This document shows positions 14,462 through 22,462 of a DNA stretch of 23,876 nucleotides, in pieces. Positions within the stretch are counted from its first letter, which is position 1, and the number at the start of each line of letters is the position of its first letter. This DNA is from Oceanospirillaceae bacterium UBA1126 (GTDB taxonomy: Bacteria; Pseudomonadota; Gammaproteobacteria; Pseudomonadales; Balneatricaceae): contig DCAT01000099.1 in assembly GCA_002312935.1 (NCBI GenBank), forward strand, positions 1-23,876. The letters run 5' to 3'. Both the position numbers and the translations under genes were made by a program. The notes below the pieces were generated by a model that saw only the letters and a list, made by a program, of their open reading frames with translations, ran no database searches and was not told the DNA's origin.

Positions 14462-15121
14462 TTAGCGCAAACTTATTACTGGCCAACCATGGCTTTGTGC
14501 GTGGGCCTCAAGTGTTGCATCTGGGTCTACGGCAATGGGCTCATCTACCAATGCTAATAATGGTAAATCATTGTGAGAATCACTATAGAAACAGGCTCCT
14601 TCAATGCTGTAGCCGTTGAGTGCCATCCAATGATAAAGCTTGTCAATTTTCCCTGCTTTAAAGCAAGGAGCACCGCTTAACTTTCCTGTGTAGCGCCCGT
14701 TTATAACCTCGGTGGGTGTTGCAATTAGGTGAGGTATGCCGAGGTGTTCAGCGATGGGTGCTGTGATAAAGTCGTTGGTAGCGGTGATGATAACCAGCAC
14801 ATCACCTGCCTCACGGTGCTGCTTTAATAAGGCTTGGGTTTTAGGTGCAATCATGGGGATAACTGTTGTTTGCATAAACTTCTTGTGAATACTGCTAAGT
14901 TCAGTTGCCTCATGCTGCATTAGCGGTGCAAGGGCAAACTCTGCATAGGCCACCATGTCTAAACTACCAGCCAAATAGTCTTGATAGAAAGCATCATTTT
15001 TTGTGCCGTACTCGTCCCTATTAACAAGCCCTTGTGCCACCATGAACTCACCCCACCCATGGTCGCTGTCACCAGCTAATAATGTATTGTCTAAATCAAA
15101 CAAAGCGAGCCTTCGGTGCAT
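14462..15121 (-). CDS. HAD family phosphatase, subfamily IB (candidate histidinol-phosphatase)
   Basis: The 219-residue cytosolic phosphatase is of the SerB-like HAD subfamily. It has the nucleophile motif FDLDNTLL (D9, D11), motif II IITATND (T113 or T115), motif III FKAGK (K155/K158) and motif IV SDSHNDLPLL (D181, D185), with a helical cap between. It starts at ATG 15121 with AGGA about 7 bases upstream and is divergent from rppH-ptsP. The same neighbour order surrounds PA0335 in P. aeruginosa, which I recall being reported as a histidinol-phosphate phosphatase. A role in histidine synthesis is therefore a reasonable guess by synteny, but phosphoserine or another small phosphate ester is also possible. 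Confidence 0.85.
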   Translation of the reverse strand: MHRRLALFDLDNTLLAGDSDHGWGEFMVAQGLVNRDEYGTKNDAFYQDYLAGSLDMVAYAEFALAPLMQHEATELSSIHKKFMQTTVIPMIAPKTQALLKQHREAGDVLVIITATNDFITAPIAEHLGIPHLIATPTEVINGRYTGKLSGAPCFKAGKIDKLYHWMALNGYSIEGACFYSDSHNDLPLLALVDEPIAVDPDATLEAHAQSHGWPVISLR

Positions 15122-15239
15122 TGGTATTCCTATATTAATGGGTGGTAAAACATTATTTTAGCTCATTTTCATCTGTGGTTGTTGTTGGCTGCCATTTTGT
15201 GGAACAATGGGACAAATATATTTTGTATGGTGCAAAGCC

Positions 15240-15761
15240 GTGATCGATAAAGATGGTTTTCGCCCCAATGTAGGTATTATTCTGGCAAATGCCCATGGAC
15301 AAGTACTATGGGCAAAACGTTTGGGTTGGGATGCGTGGCAATTCCCACAAGGGGGCATTGATGCCCATGAAACGCCAGAAGAAGCCTTATTTAGGGAACT
15401 TAAAGAAGAAATTGGCCTGTCGCCAGAACATGTAGAAGTACTTGCCTGTACTCGCGGTTGGTTAAGGTATCGTTTACCTAAACGGATGATTCGCCAGGGC
15501 CAGCAACCTTTATGTATTGGTCAAAAACAAAAATGGTTTTTGTTACGTATGCTGGCGCCAGATTCAGCAGTGCAAACAGCAACCACAAGTAGCCCAGAAT
15601 TTGATGCCTGGGAATGGGTGAGTTATTGGTACCCAGTAGATCAAGTGGTGTCTTTTAAGCGCGAGGTTTATCGTCGTGCTATGAAAGAACTTTGCCTACG
15701 TCATTCACGGCTGGTTTATCATCATGGATTAGTTATTCCCAGCCATGCCCAGAGCCAATAA
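15240..15761 (+). CDS. rppH: RNA pyrophosphohydrolase RppH, GTG start
   Basis: RppH removes pyrophosphate from the 5' end of triphosphorylated mRNA and so triggers RNase E-dependent decay. It has 173 residues from GTG 15240. The Nudix box runs from GGIDAHETPEEALF into RELKEEIGL, preceded by AWQFPQ. The RppH signatures WLRYRLPKR, CIGQKQKWF, SSPEFDAW, WVSYWYP and VVSFKREVYRR are all present. The GTG is chosen because the protein then begins VIDKDGFRPNVGI, matching the family start MIDxDGxRPNVGI; an ATG at 15207 would add 11 unconserved residues. The Shine-Dalgarno sequence is weak. It is followed 23 bases later by ptsP, a widespread pairing. Confidence 0.95.
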   Translation: MIDKDGFRPNVGIILANAHGQVLWAKRLGWDAWQFPQGGIDAHETPEEALFRELKEEIGLSPEHVEVLACTRGWLRYRLPKRMIRQGQQPLCIGQKQKWFLLRMLAPDSAVQTATTSSPEFDAWEWVSYWYPVDQVVSFKREVYRRAMKELCLRHSRLVYHHGLVIPSHAQSQ

Positions 15762-15784
15762 TTTATAGTTAGGAACTGAACTAA

Positions 15785-18061
15785 ATGCTGCATAGTTTGC
15801 GTAAAATAATCCAAGCGGTGAGTGCTGCTGAGGATTTGCAATCGGCCTTAAACTTGGTGGTACACCAAGTTCGCAGGGCTATGCGCACTGACGTGTGCTC
15901 TATTTACCTGCATTTCCCCCAAACTGACAATTACGTGCTCATGGCGAGCGAAGGGCTTAACCAAGCATCCATTGGGCACGCGTGTTTACCTTCGGGTAAG
16001 GGTTTGGTGGGTTTGGTGGGTCTTAGGTCAGAAACCATTAACCTTAAGCGGGCTGCCGAGCACCCTAATTTTCATTATGTACAAGAGACAGGTGAAGAAG
16101 CCTTTAGCTCTTTTTTAGGTGTGCCTATAATTCATCACCGTAAGGTGCTGGGCATCTTAGTAGTTCAGCAGCGTGATGAACGCCAGTTCGATACTGAAGA
16201 AGAGGCGATGCTGATCACTTTGTCGGCGCAACTTGCAGGTTTTATTGCTCACGCAGAGGCTACTGGTGGCGGTTTACGGCAGGATACGTTGGCAGATGGC
16301 GAAAGCCTAGACTTACATTATGAGGGAGTGAGTGGCTCTGCGGGTGTGGCAATTGGTCATGTGGCAGTGATTGCTCCACCAGCAGACTTAGACAAAGTTC
16401 CCGATCGAAAATGTCGTAATGCAGAAACAGAAGTTGAAGCCTTCCAAACAGCGCTAGAAGCGGTTAGGCGTAAAATAAAGATTATTAGCCGCACCTTGGC
16501 CCGCAATTTAAAAAACCAAGAACAAGAGTTGTTCGAAGTATATATGCGCATGTTAGATGACAACGCCCTTGCAGGGGAAGTCATTCAACATATACGCCAA
16601 GGGCAGTGGGCACAAGGCTCCCTGAGACGAGTTGTGCAGCAACATATCCGTGCATTTGAAGCCATGGAAGATCCGTATCTACGCGAAAGAGCGTCTGATA
16701 TCCGCGACCTTGGGCGACGAATTTTAGCAGAGTTACAACAAACTAATACTGAAGTGCGCAAGTTTGAAGACGCTACTGTATTGGTAGCAGAAGAAGTGAC
16801 GGCAGCGATGTTGGCTGAAGTGCCTGCTGATAAACTCAAAGCAATTATCTCTACGCTGGGTTCGAATAACTCTCATGCTGCTATTCTAGCTCGATCTATG
16901 GGCATTCCTACAATTATGGGTGCAGTAGATTTTCCTTATCGGCGTATGGAAGGTCAAGAGGTGGTTATTGATGGTTACATGGGGAGAATCTTTCTTAACC
17001 CAAGCCAAGACTTGCGCCGTCAATACGAACAAGCCATTGCTGAAGAAGACTCGTTTACTAAAGAACTAGAAATTTTAAGAAATGTTCCTGCACAAACACG
17101 TGATGGTCATACAGTGCCTTTGTTAGTTAATACTAGCTTACCGCTCGATGTAAGTCGTTCCTTAGACCAAGGTGCTGAGGGTGTAGGTCTATACCGTACT
17201 GAAGTGCCGTTTATGATTAAAGAGCACTTCCCATCGGAAGATGAACAGACTGAATGTTATCGTACTCAATTACATGGGTTTGCGCCCCTTCCTGTAACGA
17301 TGCGCACCTTGGATATTGGTGGTGATAAAAACCTGCCTTATTTCGCTATTAAAGAAGATAACCCGTTTTTGGGTTGGCGCGGTATTCGGGTAACGTTAGA
17401 TCATCCAGAAATATTTTTGGTGCAAATTCGGGCCATGCTCAAGGCCAGCGAAGGATTGGACAACTTGCGTATCATGTTACCCATGATCACCCACGTTAGT
17501 GAAATAGATGAATCTATTCGTTGGATTGATCAAGCATTTGCAGAGCTGTGTGAAGAAGGTTACAAACTGGTGCGTCCACCCATTGGTGTGATGGTGGAAG
17601 TGCCTGCTGCCGTTTATCAAGCTAAGCATATTGCGCAGCGTGTAGACTTTATGTCGGTTGGCAGTAATGATTTAACTCAGTATATATTAGCAGTAGATCG
17701 AGATAATCCTCAGGTAGCAGATTTGTACCACGCAATGCACCCTGCCGTATTGATGGCGCTGCAACATGTGGTAGATGCCGCTAAAGTGGCTGATATCCCA
17801 GTAAGCTTATGTGGCGAATTAGCAGGAGACCCCGCTGGCGCTCTGCTGCTTATGGGTATGGGTTACGATAGTTTGTCGATGAACGCAGCTAGCCTTCCAA
17901 AAGTGAAGTCGGTTATTCGTAACTTTACCTTGAGCCAAGCAGAAAAAATGTTACAACATGCCTTGGAGCAAGCTGGGGCCGATGGTGTGCAACAAATCAT
18001 TCAAGACAACCTCAAGGCTGCTGGTTTAACACGGCTACATAGCCGATATGTGGGTAATTAA
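15785..18061 (+). CDS. ptsP: PEP-protein phosphotransferase PtsP (enzyme I-Ntr)
   Basis: PtsP takes phosphate from phosphoenolpyruvate and passes it to NPr in the nitrogen-related PTS, a regulatory chain that does not transport sugar. It has 758 residues (family about 750). An N-terminal GAF domain (about 17-155, with SGKGLVGLVGL) is a proposed glutamine sensor. It is followed by the enzyme I phosphohistidine swivel domain, with active H364 in SNNSHAAILAR, and the PEP-binding barrel (GLYRTEVPFM, LDIGGDKNLPYF, SVGSNDLTQY), with catalytic C676 in SLCGELAGDP. The ATG at 15785 has AGGA about 10 bases upstream. The last 27 bases overlap, on the opposite strand, the end of the exporter gene. Confidence 0.97.
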   Translation: MLHSLRKIIQAVSAAEDLQSALNLVVHQVRRAMRTDVCSIYLHFPQTDNYVLMASEGLNQASIGHACLPSGKGLVGLVGLRSETINLKRAAEHPNFHYVQETGEEAFSSFLGVPIIHHRKVLGILVVQQRDERQFDTEEEAMLITLSAQLAGFIAHAEATGGGLRQDTLADGESLDLHYEGVSGSAGVAIGHVAVIAPPADLDKVPDRKCRNAETEVEAFQTALEAVRRKIKIISRTLARNLKNQEQELFEVYMRMLDDNALAGEVIQHIRQGQWAQGSLRRVVQQHIRAFEAMEDPYLRERASDIRDLGRRILAELQQTNTEVRKFEDATVLVAEEVTAAMLAEVPADKLKAIISTLGSNNSHAAILARSMGIPTIMGAVDFPYRRMEGQEVVIDGYMGRIFLNPSQDLRRQYEQAIAEEDSFTKELEILRNVPAQTRDGHTVPLLVNTSLPLDVSRSLDQGAEGVGLYRTEVPFMIKEHFPSEDEQTECYRTQLHGFAPLPVTMRTLDIGGDKNLPYFAIKEDNPFLGWRGIRVTLDHPEIFLVQIRAMLKASEGLDNLRIMLPMITHVSEIDESIRWIDQAFAELCEEGYKLVRPPIGVMVEVPAAVYQAKHIAQRVDFMSVGSNDLTQYILAVDRDNPQVADLYHAMHPAVLMALQHVVDAAKVADIPVSLCGELAGDPAGALLLMGMGYDSLSMNAASLPKVKSVIRNFTLSQAEKMLQHALEQAGADGVQQIIQDNLKAAGLTRLHSRYVGN

Positions 18062-18658
18062 CCCTGCTGCAATGCTCCACATAATAAGCCCGATGAGGCC
18101 ATCAAGTACTCTCCATGCAGCAGGATTTCTAAATATAGGCATTAGCCATTTAGCCCCCCAAGCCAAGCCAAAAAACCAAATAAAAGAGGCGCTCACTGCG
18201 CCAAAGCCAAACCATAGCTTTTCACTGCCTACATACTGGCTACTAATGCCACCCAGTAACACCACAGTATCTAAGTAAGCGTGAGGGTTAAGTAAACTGA
18301 CACTAGCAGCAACAGAAAGTGCTTTTAGAAGTGAGTATTCACTACGACTGGAATCTAGTTCCATTGAGTGGTCACTAGCTGCCGACTTAAATGCCAAAGC
18401 ACCATAAATCAACAAAAATAAAGCCCCACCCCAAGTGATCCATAACCATAAATCTGGCTGGGCTTGAACTAAAGACCCCATACCAAATATGCCGAGGCAA
18501 ATTAGGCTGGCGTCAGTAATGCTGCAAAAAAGCGCTACTGCGTATTGATGCTGGTTGCGCAAAGCGCGATTCAATAAATAAGCATTCTGGGCCCCAATAG
18601 CAACAATTAGCCCAGCACTGAGGGCAAGACCGTTAATGAAAATTAAGCTGGCATGCAT
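18035..18658 (-). CDS. LysE/ArgO family amino acid exporter
   Basis: This inner-membrane exporter of 207 residues (E. coli ArgO 211) is predicted to pump out basic amino acids such as arginine or lysine. It has about six membrane spans and the family hallmarks IVAIGAQNAYLLNRALR (19-35), LFCSITDASLI, and LLNPHAYLDTVVLLGG (about 122-137). WFFGLAWGAKWL lies near the C-terminus. It overlaps the 3' end of the NRDE-family gene by 16 bases in the same direction. Its own 3' end crosses the ptsP 3' end by 27 bp. Closest to ArgO by eye, but substrate is inferred. No LysG/ArgP-type regulator is adjacent. Confidence 0.9.
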   Translation of the reverse strand: MHASLIFINGLALSAGLIVAIGAQNAYLLNRALRNQHQYAVALFCSITDASLICLGIFGMGSLVQAQPDLWLWITWGGALFLLIYGALAFKSAASDHSMELDSSRSEYSLLKALSVAASVSLLNPHAYLDTVVLLGGISSQYVGSEKLWFGFGAVSASFIWFFGLAWGAKWLMPIFRNPAAWRVLDGLIGLIMWSIAAGLITHISAM

Positions 18659-19434
18659 AATGTTTTACTGGTCCAGTTGAAGTGTTGCTCTAATGGTGTC
18701 GCGTGATCAAAACAGGTTTCGAGAAGGTCTATTTTGCCATTTTTGTCGCGGTAGACACTAATGCATGTACGGGTGCCATAATTGTAGTCAGGGGCGTCGA
18801 TAAAGCAAGCGGATAGACGTCTTTCCCAGTCTATGGGAATGCCTGTTTTAGGAAGTTTTTGGTCTTCAGCAATCTTAGTATGCTGCATCATTTGTTGTAG
18901 CAGCTGGTGTTGGGGAGGCTGGTGCAAAGTTTTCTGCAATCTGTCTTTAACATCGTTCACCTTTGGCCAATCGCTATTCAGGCAGCCATTACTTAGGCCG
19001 TATAGCCCTGCGGGCAGTATTTGTGGTTGGCAGTGTTCTTGGTTGGCGCAATAAACCAGCTGGTGGTTATCCCAAAGTAATAAATTAAAGCCTGCGAACT
19101 GCTCTATTTGAAGCTCTTCAGCAAATTCTATTGCCGTTTTATTTTGACTTAGAAAATCAACTGCTAATTTGCCTCGCGTTTTAAATGTGGCTAAATCATT
19201 GGCAGGAGCCTTAGCGTTGGTTGTTTGGCGCATGTTTGTCACTGCAGCCCAACGGCCATTCTTATGCACTGCTAGCCAGGTACCGCCTGCTTCCAGGTCT
19301 TTTCCAGCTAATATGTCGATATTAGGCCACCAATGCATATTCTCAGTAGGCCTATGGCGAAACTCATCACGATTGGCTGCCATGATTAGTGGGTAGTCGG
19401 TATTAAGTCGGTGGGCTAAAACAATCAGGCACAT
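18643..19434 (-). CDS. NRDE family protein (TANGO2-like)
   Basis: The 263-residue protein begins MCLIVLAHR and carries the family motif AANRDEFRHRPT (about 19-30), with WWPNIDILAGKDLEAGGTWLA (split about 35-55), VTNMRQ and the C-terminal GTRTCISVYR typical of the family. TANGO2/NRDE proteins share an Ntn-hydrolase-like look with a conserved Cys2; proposed roles include heme or acyl-lipid handling, none settled in bacteria. It is the first gene of a two-gene unit with the exporter. As I recall, a homologue sits in the matching place in Pseudomonas. Cys2 would become N-terminal after Met removal, consistent with Ntn chemistry but unproven. Confidence 0.88.
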   Translation of the reverse strand: MCLIVLAHRLNTDYPLIMAANRDEFRHRPTENMHWWPNIDILAGKDLEAGGTWLAVHKNGRWAAVTNMRQTTNAKAPANDLATFKTRGKLAVDFLSQNKTAIEFAEELQIEQFAGFNLLLWDNHQLVYCANQEHCQPQILPAGLYGLSNGCLNSDWPKVNDVKDRLQKTLHQPPQHQLLQQMMQHTKIAEDQKLPKTGIPIDWERRLSACFIDAPDYNYGTRTCISVYRDKNGKIDLLETCFDHATPLEQHFNWTSKTLCMPA

Positions 19435-19456
19435 GAGAAATTGGCTATCCTAAACT

Positions 19457-19485
19457 TTGCGCTTATGCAGCGGAGCGTAGATAAT
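19457..19485 (+). promoter_or_regulatory. Putative promoter of the tauE-lgt unit
   Basis: TTGCGC (19457-19462), a 17-bp spacer and GATAAT (19480-19485) lie in the gap between divergent genes and predict a start near 19492, about 22 bases before the ATG. The -35 is only a half match. Confidence 0.4.
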
Positions 19486-19513
19486 AGCCTCTTTCTTACC
19501 TAGAAGTGAACGC

Positions 19514-20308
19514 ATGATTTTTGTTGCTTATATGGTCCTTGGCGCGATCGCTGGAATGTTAGCAGGGCTCTTTGGCATTGGCGGTGGTATTATTGTGGTG
19601 CCAGTGTTGGTATTAGCCTTTAATCTGCAAGGTATAAACCCAGAAATAGTATTTTATATGGCTATTGCAACCTCACTAGCCAATATCATATTTACGTCTT
19701 TAAGTGCCATTCGCACCCACCACAAAAAAGCGGCCATTGAATGGTACTTAGTAAAGCCTATTGCTGTTGGAATGCTTGGTGGGTCTTTTATTGGCGTTAA
19801 TACTGCACTCACTATCCCCGCCATATACCTACAAGCCAGTTTTGGTGCTTTTGCCATCTTCTTAAGCTTAAGAATGATGTTTTCGCAACTTGGTGCTGGC
19901 ACATTGCGCTTACCTGGTACCCTAGGCTTAGGAGTGACTGGCGCATTTATTGGTTGGGTGTCAGTCCTATTCGGTATTGGTGGTGGTAACTTGCTGGTCA
20001 CATGGTTATCTAACCGTCAGTTGGTCATACAGAAGGCTGTGGCTACTGCAAGTGCTTGTGGTTTTGCTATTGCCATAGCTGGTGCAGGGTCTAATGCTAT
20101 ATTGGGGTGGGGTAACCCTATGTTGCCGCCACACAGTTTGGGCTACATCTATTTGCCTGCATTACTTGGCATTGTGTCTACCAGCTTTGTTGCCGCTGCC
20201 TATGGGTCTATGTTGGCACATCAACTATCACCGCAGTTACTGAAGCGATTGTTTGCGTGGATGCTACTCTTAATGGGTTTGAGAATGTTAATAAGTGCTT
20301 GGTTTTAA
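19514..20308 (+). CDS. TauE/SafE family membrane transporter (putative sulfite/anion exporter)
   Basis: The 264-residue polytopic inner-membrane protein has about eight spans in two repeats. Each repeat carries the glycine-rich family motif, GMLAGLFGIGGGIIVVPVL (about 14-32) and again GAFIGWVSVLFGIGGGNLLV (about 143-162). A conserved IATSLANIIFTS follows the first. Members are proposed to export sulfite, sulfonates or other small anions; the substrate here is unknown. GAAGTGA about 7 bases upstream is a modest ribosome site. Eight bases separate its stop from the lgt start, so the two are co-transcribed. Confidence 0.87.
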   Translation: MIFVAYMVLGAIAGMLAGLFGIGGGIIVVPVLVLAFNLQGINPEIVFYMAIATSLANIIFTSLSAIRTHHKKAAIEWYLVKPIAVGMLGGSFIGVNTALTIPAIYLQASFGAFAIFLSLRMMFSQLGAGTLRLPGTLGLGVTGAFIGWVSVLFGIGGGNLLVTWLSNRQLVIQKAVATASACGFAIAIAGAGSNAILGWGNPMLPPHSLGYIYLPALLGIVSTSFVAAAYGSMLAHQLSPQLLKRLFAWMLLLMGLRMLISAWF

Positions 20309-20316
20309 GGATAATT

Positions 20317-21093
20317 ATGCTTACTTTTCCCAATATTGATCCAGTTCTGATCCAGTTAGGCCCTCTAGCAATTCACTGGTATGGGCTAATGTACTTATTG
20401 GCCTTTGGCTCTGCATTATGGCTGGGTAATCGCCGTGCAGCATTAGCAGGATTTACTAAACAGCAAGTGAGTGATTTGATTTTCTTTGGTGCCATTGGCG
20501 TGGTGCTGGGTGGGCGGTTAGGCTATATTTTATTCTATCAATTTGAAGCCTTTTTATTACAGCCCAGTATGTTACTGAGAGTATGGGAAGGCGGGATGTC
20601 TTTTCATGGTGGTTTACTAGGGGTCATTTGTGGTGTTATTTGGTTCGCACGCAAATATCAGTTTAAATTTTATCAAGTGATGGATTTTGTTGCTCCTATT
20701 GTGCCCATTGGTTTGGGTGCAGGGCGCTTAGGTAACTTTATTGGTGGTGAACTTTGGGGGCGTCCCACAGACCTACCTTGGGGTATGGTGTTCCCCCATG
20801 TAGACGCATTAGCAAGGCATCCCTCGCAACTCTACCAATTGGCGCTAGAAGGTGCTTTATTGTTCTTAGTGCTTTGGCTCTACTCAGCCAAGCCTAGAGC
20901 CGCCTTACGTGTTTCAGGATTGTTTTTAGTAGGTTATGGCTTACAAAGATTTGTTGTAGAGTTTGCTCGTCAGCCAGATGCCCATTTAAACTATGTAGCC
21001 TTTAATTGGATGACTCAAGGGCAGTTATTGTCTCTACCAATGATTGCTCTAGGAGCTTATTTTTTACTACGCAAGACCTCGATTAAAGGTTAA
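20317..21093 (+). CDS. lgt: Phosphatidylglycerol-prolipoprotein diacylglyceryl transferase
   Basis: Lgt attaches diacylglycerol from phosphatidylglycerol to the lipobox cysteine of prolipoproteins in the inner membrane. It has 258 residues (E. coli 291) and about seven spans. Catalytic and signature features are H97 in SFHGGLLG, GAGRLGNFIGGELWGRPT (134-151; R137 and N140), HPSQLYQ (168-174) and GYGLQRFVVEFARQPD (206-221; Y207 and R211). The ATG at 20317 is chosen because the AAGGA at 20307-20311 lies 5 bases upstream and the protein then starts like other Lgt (MLTFPNIDP). An earlier in-frame start would lie inside the exporter gene. Confidence 0.97.
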   Translation: MLTFPNIDPVLIQLGPLAIHWYGLMYLLAFGSALWLGNRRAALAGFTKQQVSDLIFFGAIGVVLGGRLGYILFYQFEAFLLQPSMLLRVWEGGMSFHGGLLGVICGVIWFARKYQFKFYQVMDFVAPIVPIGLGAGRLGNFIGGELWGRPTDLPWGMVFPHVDALARHPSQLYQLALEGALLFLVLWLYSAKPRAALRVSGLFLVGYGLQRFVVEFARQPDAHLNYVAFNWMTQGQLLSLPMIALGAYFLLRKTSIKG

Positions 21094-21129
21094 AATAACA
21101 CGTCTTTTATTTTTGTATGGGCTTTTTAT

Positions 21130-21924
21130 ATGCAGCAGTATCTCCAACTAATGCGCCATGTGCGCGATACCGGTGCCCTGAAGGAAGACCGCACAGGTAC
21201 TGGCACCTTGAGTGTTTTTGGTTATCAAATGCGCTTTGATTTGTCTCAGGGGTTCCCCGCGCTAACCACTAAAAAACTGCACCTCAAATCTATTATTCAT
21301 GAGTTGTTATGGTTCTTGCAAGGCTCCACAAATATTCAATATTTAACAGATAATGGTGTTCGTATTTGGGACGAGTGGGCTGATAAAAATGGGGATTTGG
21401 GTCCAGTGTATGGATCTCAGTGGCGCTCATGGCCAAAACCTGATGGTGGCCATATAGACCAAATTAGCCAGCTAGTTGAGCAGATAAAAAGTAATCCAGA
21501 CTCGCGCCGCTTAATTGTGAGTGCCTGGAATGTTGGTGATGTAGAGCATATGGCTTTACCTCCATGCCACATGATGTTTCAGTTTTATGTAGCCAATGGC
21601 AAGTTATCCTGCCAGCTATACCAACGTAGTGCCGATATTTTCCTAGGCGTGCCGTTTAATATTGCAAGCTACGCGTTATTGACGATGATGGTTGCTCAAG
21701 TTTGTGGCTTAGAGGTTGGGGATTTTGTTCACACACTGGGTGATGCGCATCTGTATTCTAACCACTTGGAACAAGTTGATTTACAATTATCTCGAGACAC
21801 CATGGCGTTGCCACAAATGCACATTAACCCTAAAGTGAATGATATTTTCGAATTTAAGATTGATGACTTTGAATTATTTAATTATCAGGCGCATCCTCAC
21901 ATCAAAGGAGCGGTTGCCGTATGA
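21130..21924 (+). CDS. thyA: Thymidylate synthase
   Basis: ThyA methylates dUMP to dTMP using methylene-tetrahydrofolate, leaving dihydrofolate. It has 264 residues, the same as E. coli. R21 (DRTGTGT), the nucleophile C146 in PPCHMMFQFYV, the RSADIFLGVPFNIASYA segment and the HLYSNHLEQ region are all present. It starts 36 bases after lgt with a poor ribosome site (GGGC then a T-rich stretch). The stop overlaps the folA start by ATGA, pairing it with the enzyme that recycles its dihydrofolate product. Confidence 0.98.
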   Translation: MQQYLQLMRHVRDTGALKEDRTGTGTLSVFGYQMRFDLSQGFPALTTKKLHLKSIIHELLWFLQGSTNIQYLTDNGVRIWDEWADKNGDLGPVYGSQWRSWPKPDGGHIDQISQLVEQIKSNPDSRRLIVSAWNVGDVEHMALPPCHMMFQFYVANGKLSCQLYQRSADIFLGVPFNIASYALLTMMVAQVCGLEVGDFVHTLGDAHLYSNHLEQVDLQLSRDTMALPQMHINPKVNDIFEFKIDDFELFNYQAHPHIKGAVAV

Positions 21925-22424
21925 CTATTGCCTTAATTGTTGCTGCCTCAAAGAACAATGTTATTGGTCGCAATAACCAGCTACCTTGGTATTTACCAGG
22001 TGATTTGCAGTATTTTAAAGCGATGACTCTAGGTAAACCGGTCATCATGGGCCGCAAGACATTTGAATCTATTGGTAAACCCCTGCCTGGGCGAGACAAT
22101 ATTGTCATTAGTCGCCAAGCAGACTACCCATCTGAAGGGATTAAGCTAGTATCAAGCCTCGATCAAGCAGTTGCCTTGGGTGAGAGTATTAATCTGATTA
22201 ATGGTGCTGAGGAAGTGATGATTATTGGTGGGGCACAAATTTATGCAGAATCATTAGATTTAGCAGATCGTGTTTACCTTACCCGAGTGCATCGCCACGT
22301 TGAAGGAGATGCTTATTTTCCTGATCTAGACGCTGAACTGTGGCATGAGATCGCTCGTGAAGACATTTCGGCAAAAGAGCCCAATCCGTTTGATTTTAGC
22401 TATCTAGTGTTAGAGCGGAGTTAA
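21921..22424 (+). CDS. folA: Dihydrofolate reductase
   Basis: FolA reduces dihydrofolate to tetrahydrofolate with NADPH and is the target of trimethoprim. It has 167 residues (E. coli 159). Features are IVAASKNNVIGRNNQLPW (6-23), the catalytic acid D28 in LPGDLQYFK, MGRKTFESIGKPLPGR (about 43-58), IIGGAQIY (about 100-107) and YLTRVH. AAAGGAG at 21904-21910 inside thyA is a strong ribosome site 10 bases upstream. The stop TAA is part of the hairpin that follows. Confidence 0.97.
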   Translation: MTIALIVAASKNNVIGRNNQLPWYLPGDLQYFKAMTLGKPVIMGRKTFESIGKPLPGRDNIVISRQADYPSEGIKLVSSLDQAVALGESINLINGAEEVMIIGGAQIYAESLDLADRVYLTRVHRHVEGDAYFPDLDAELWHEIAREDISAKEPNPFDFSYLVLERS

Positions 22425-22457
22425 CCACGCCATTACCGCTTTAATAATGGCGTGGTT
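22423..22457. terminator. 13-bp perfect hairpin between convergent folA and ilvD
   Basis: AACCACGCCATTA (22423-22435) and TAATGGCGTGGTT (22445-22457) are exact reverse complements with a 9-base loop. It occupies the gap between the folA and ilvD stops and includes the last two bases of the folA stop. No proper T tract follows on either strand, so it is a candidate bidirectional terminator or 3'-end block of an atypical kind. Confidence 0.6.
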
Positions 22458-22462
22458 GGGGT

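Noticed and set aside
15207..15239. RppH start at ATG 15207
   Set aside because: It adds 11 residues absent from RppH homologues, which begin at the position of the GTG at 15240.
16000..16022. Tandem GGTTTGGTG repeat in ptsP
   Set aside because: It encodes the conserved GLVGLVG of the PtsP GAF domain, so it is ordinary coding sequence.
19654..20001. 115-codon antisense frame over the TauE-like gene
   Set aside because: Its composition follows from the opposite strand of membrane-protein codons; no start signals or motifs.
20257..20316. Lgt start upstream at 20257
   Set aside because: That start lies inside the transporter gene and lacks a ribosome site; ATG 20317 has AAGGA and the family N-terminus.
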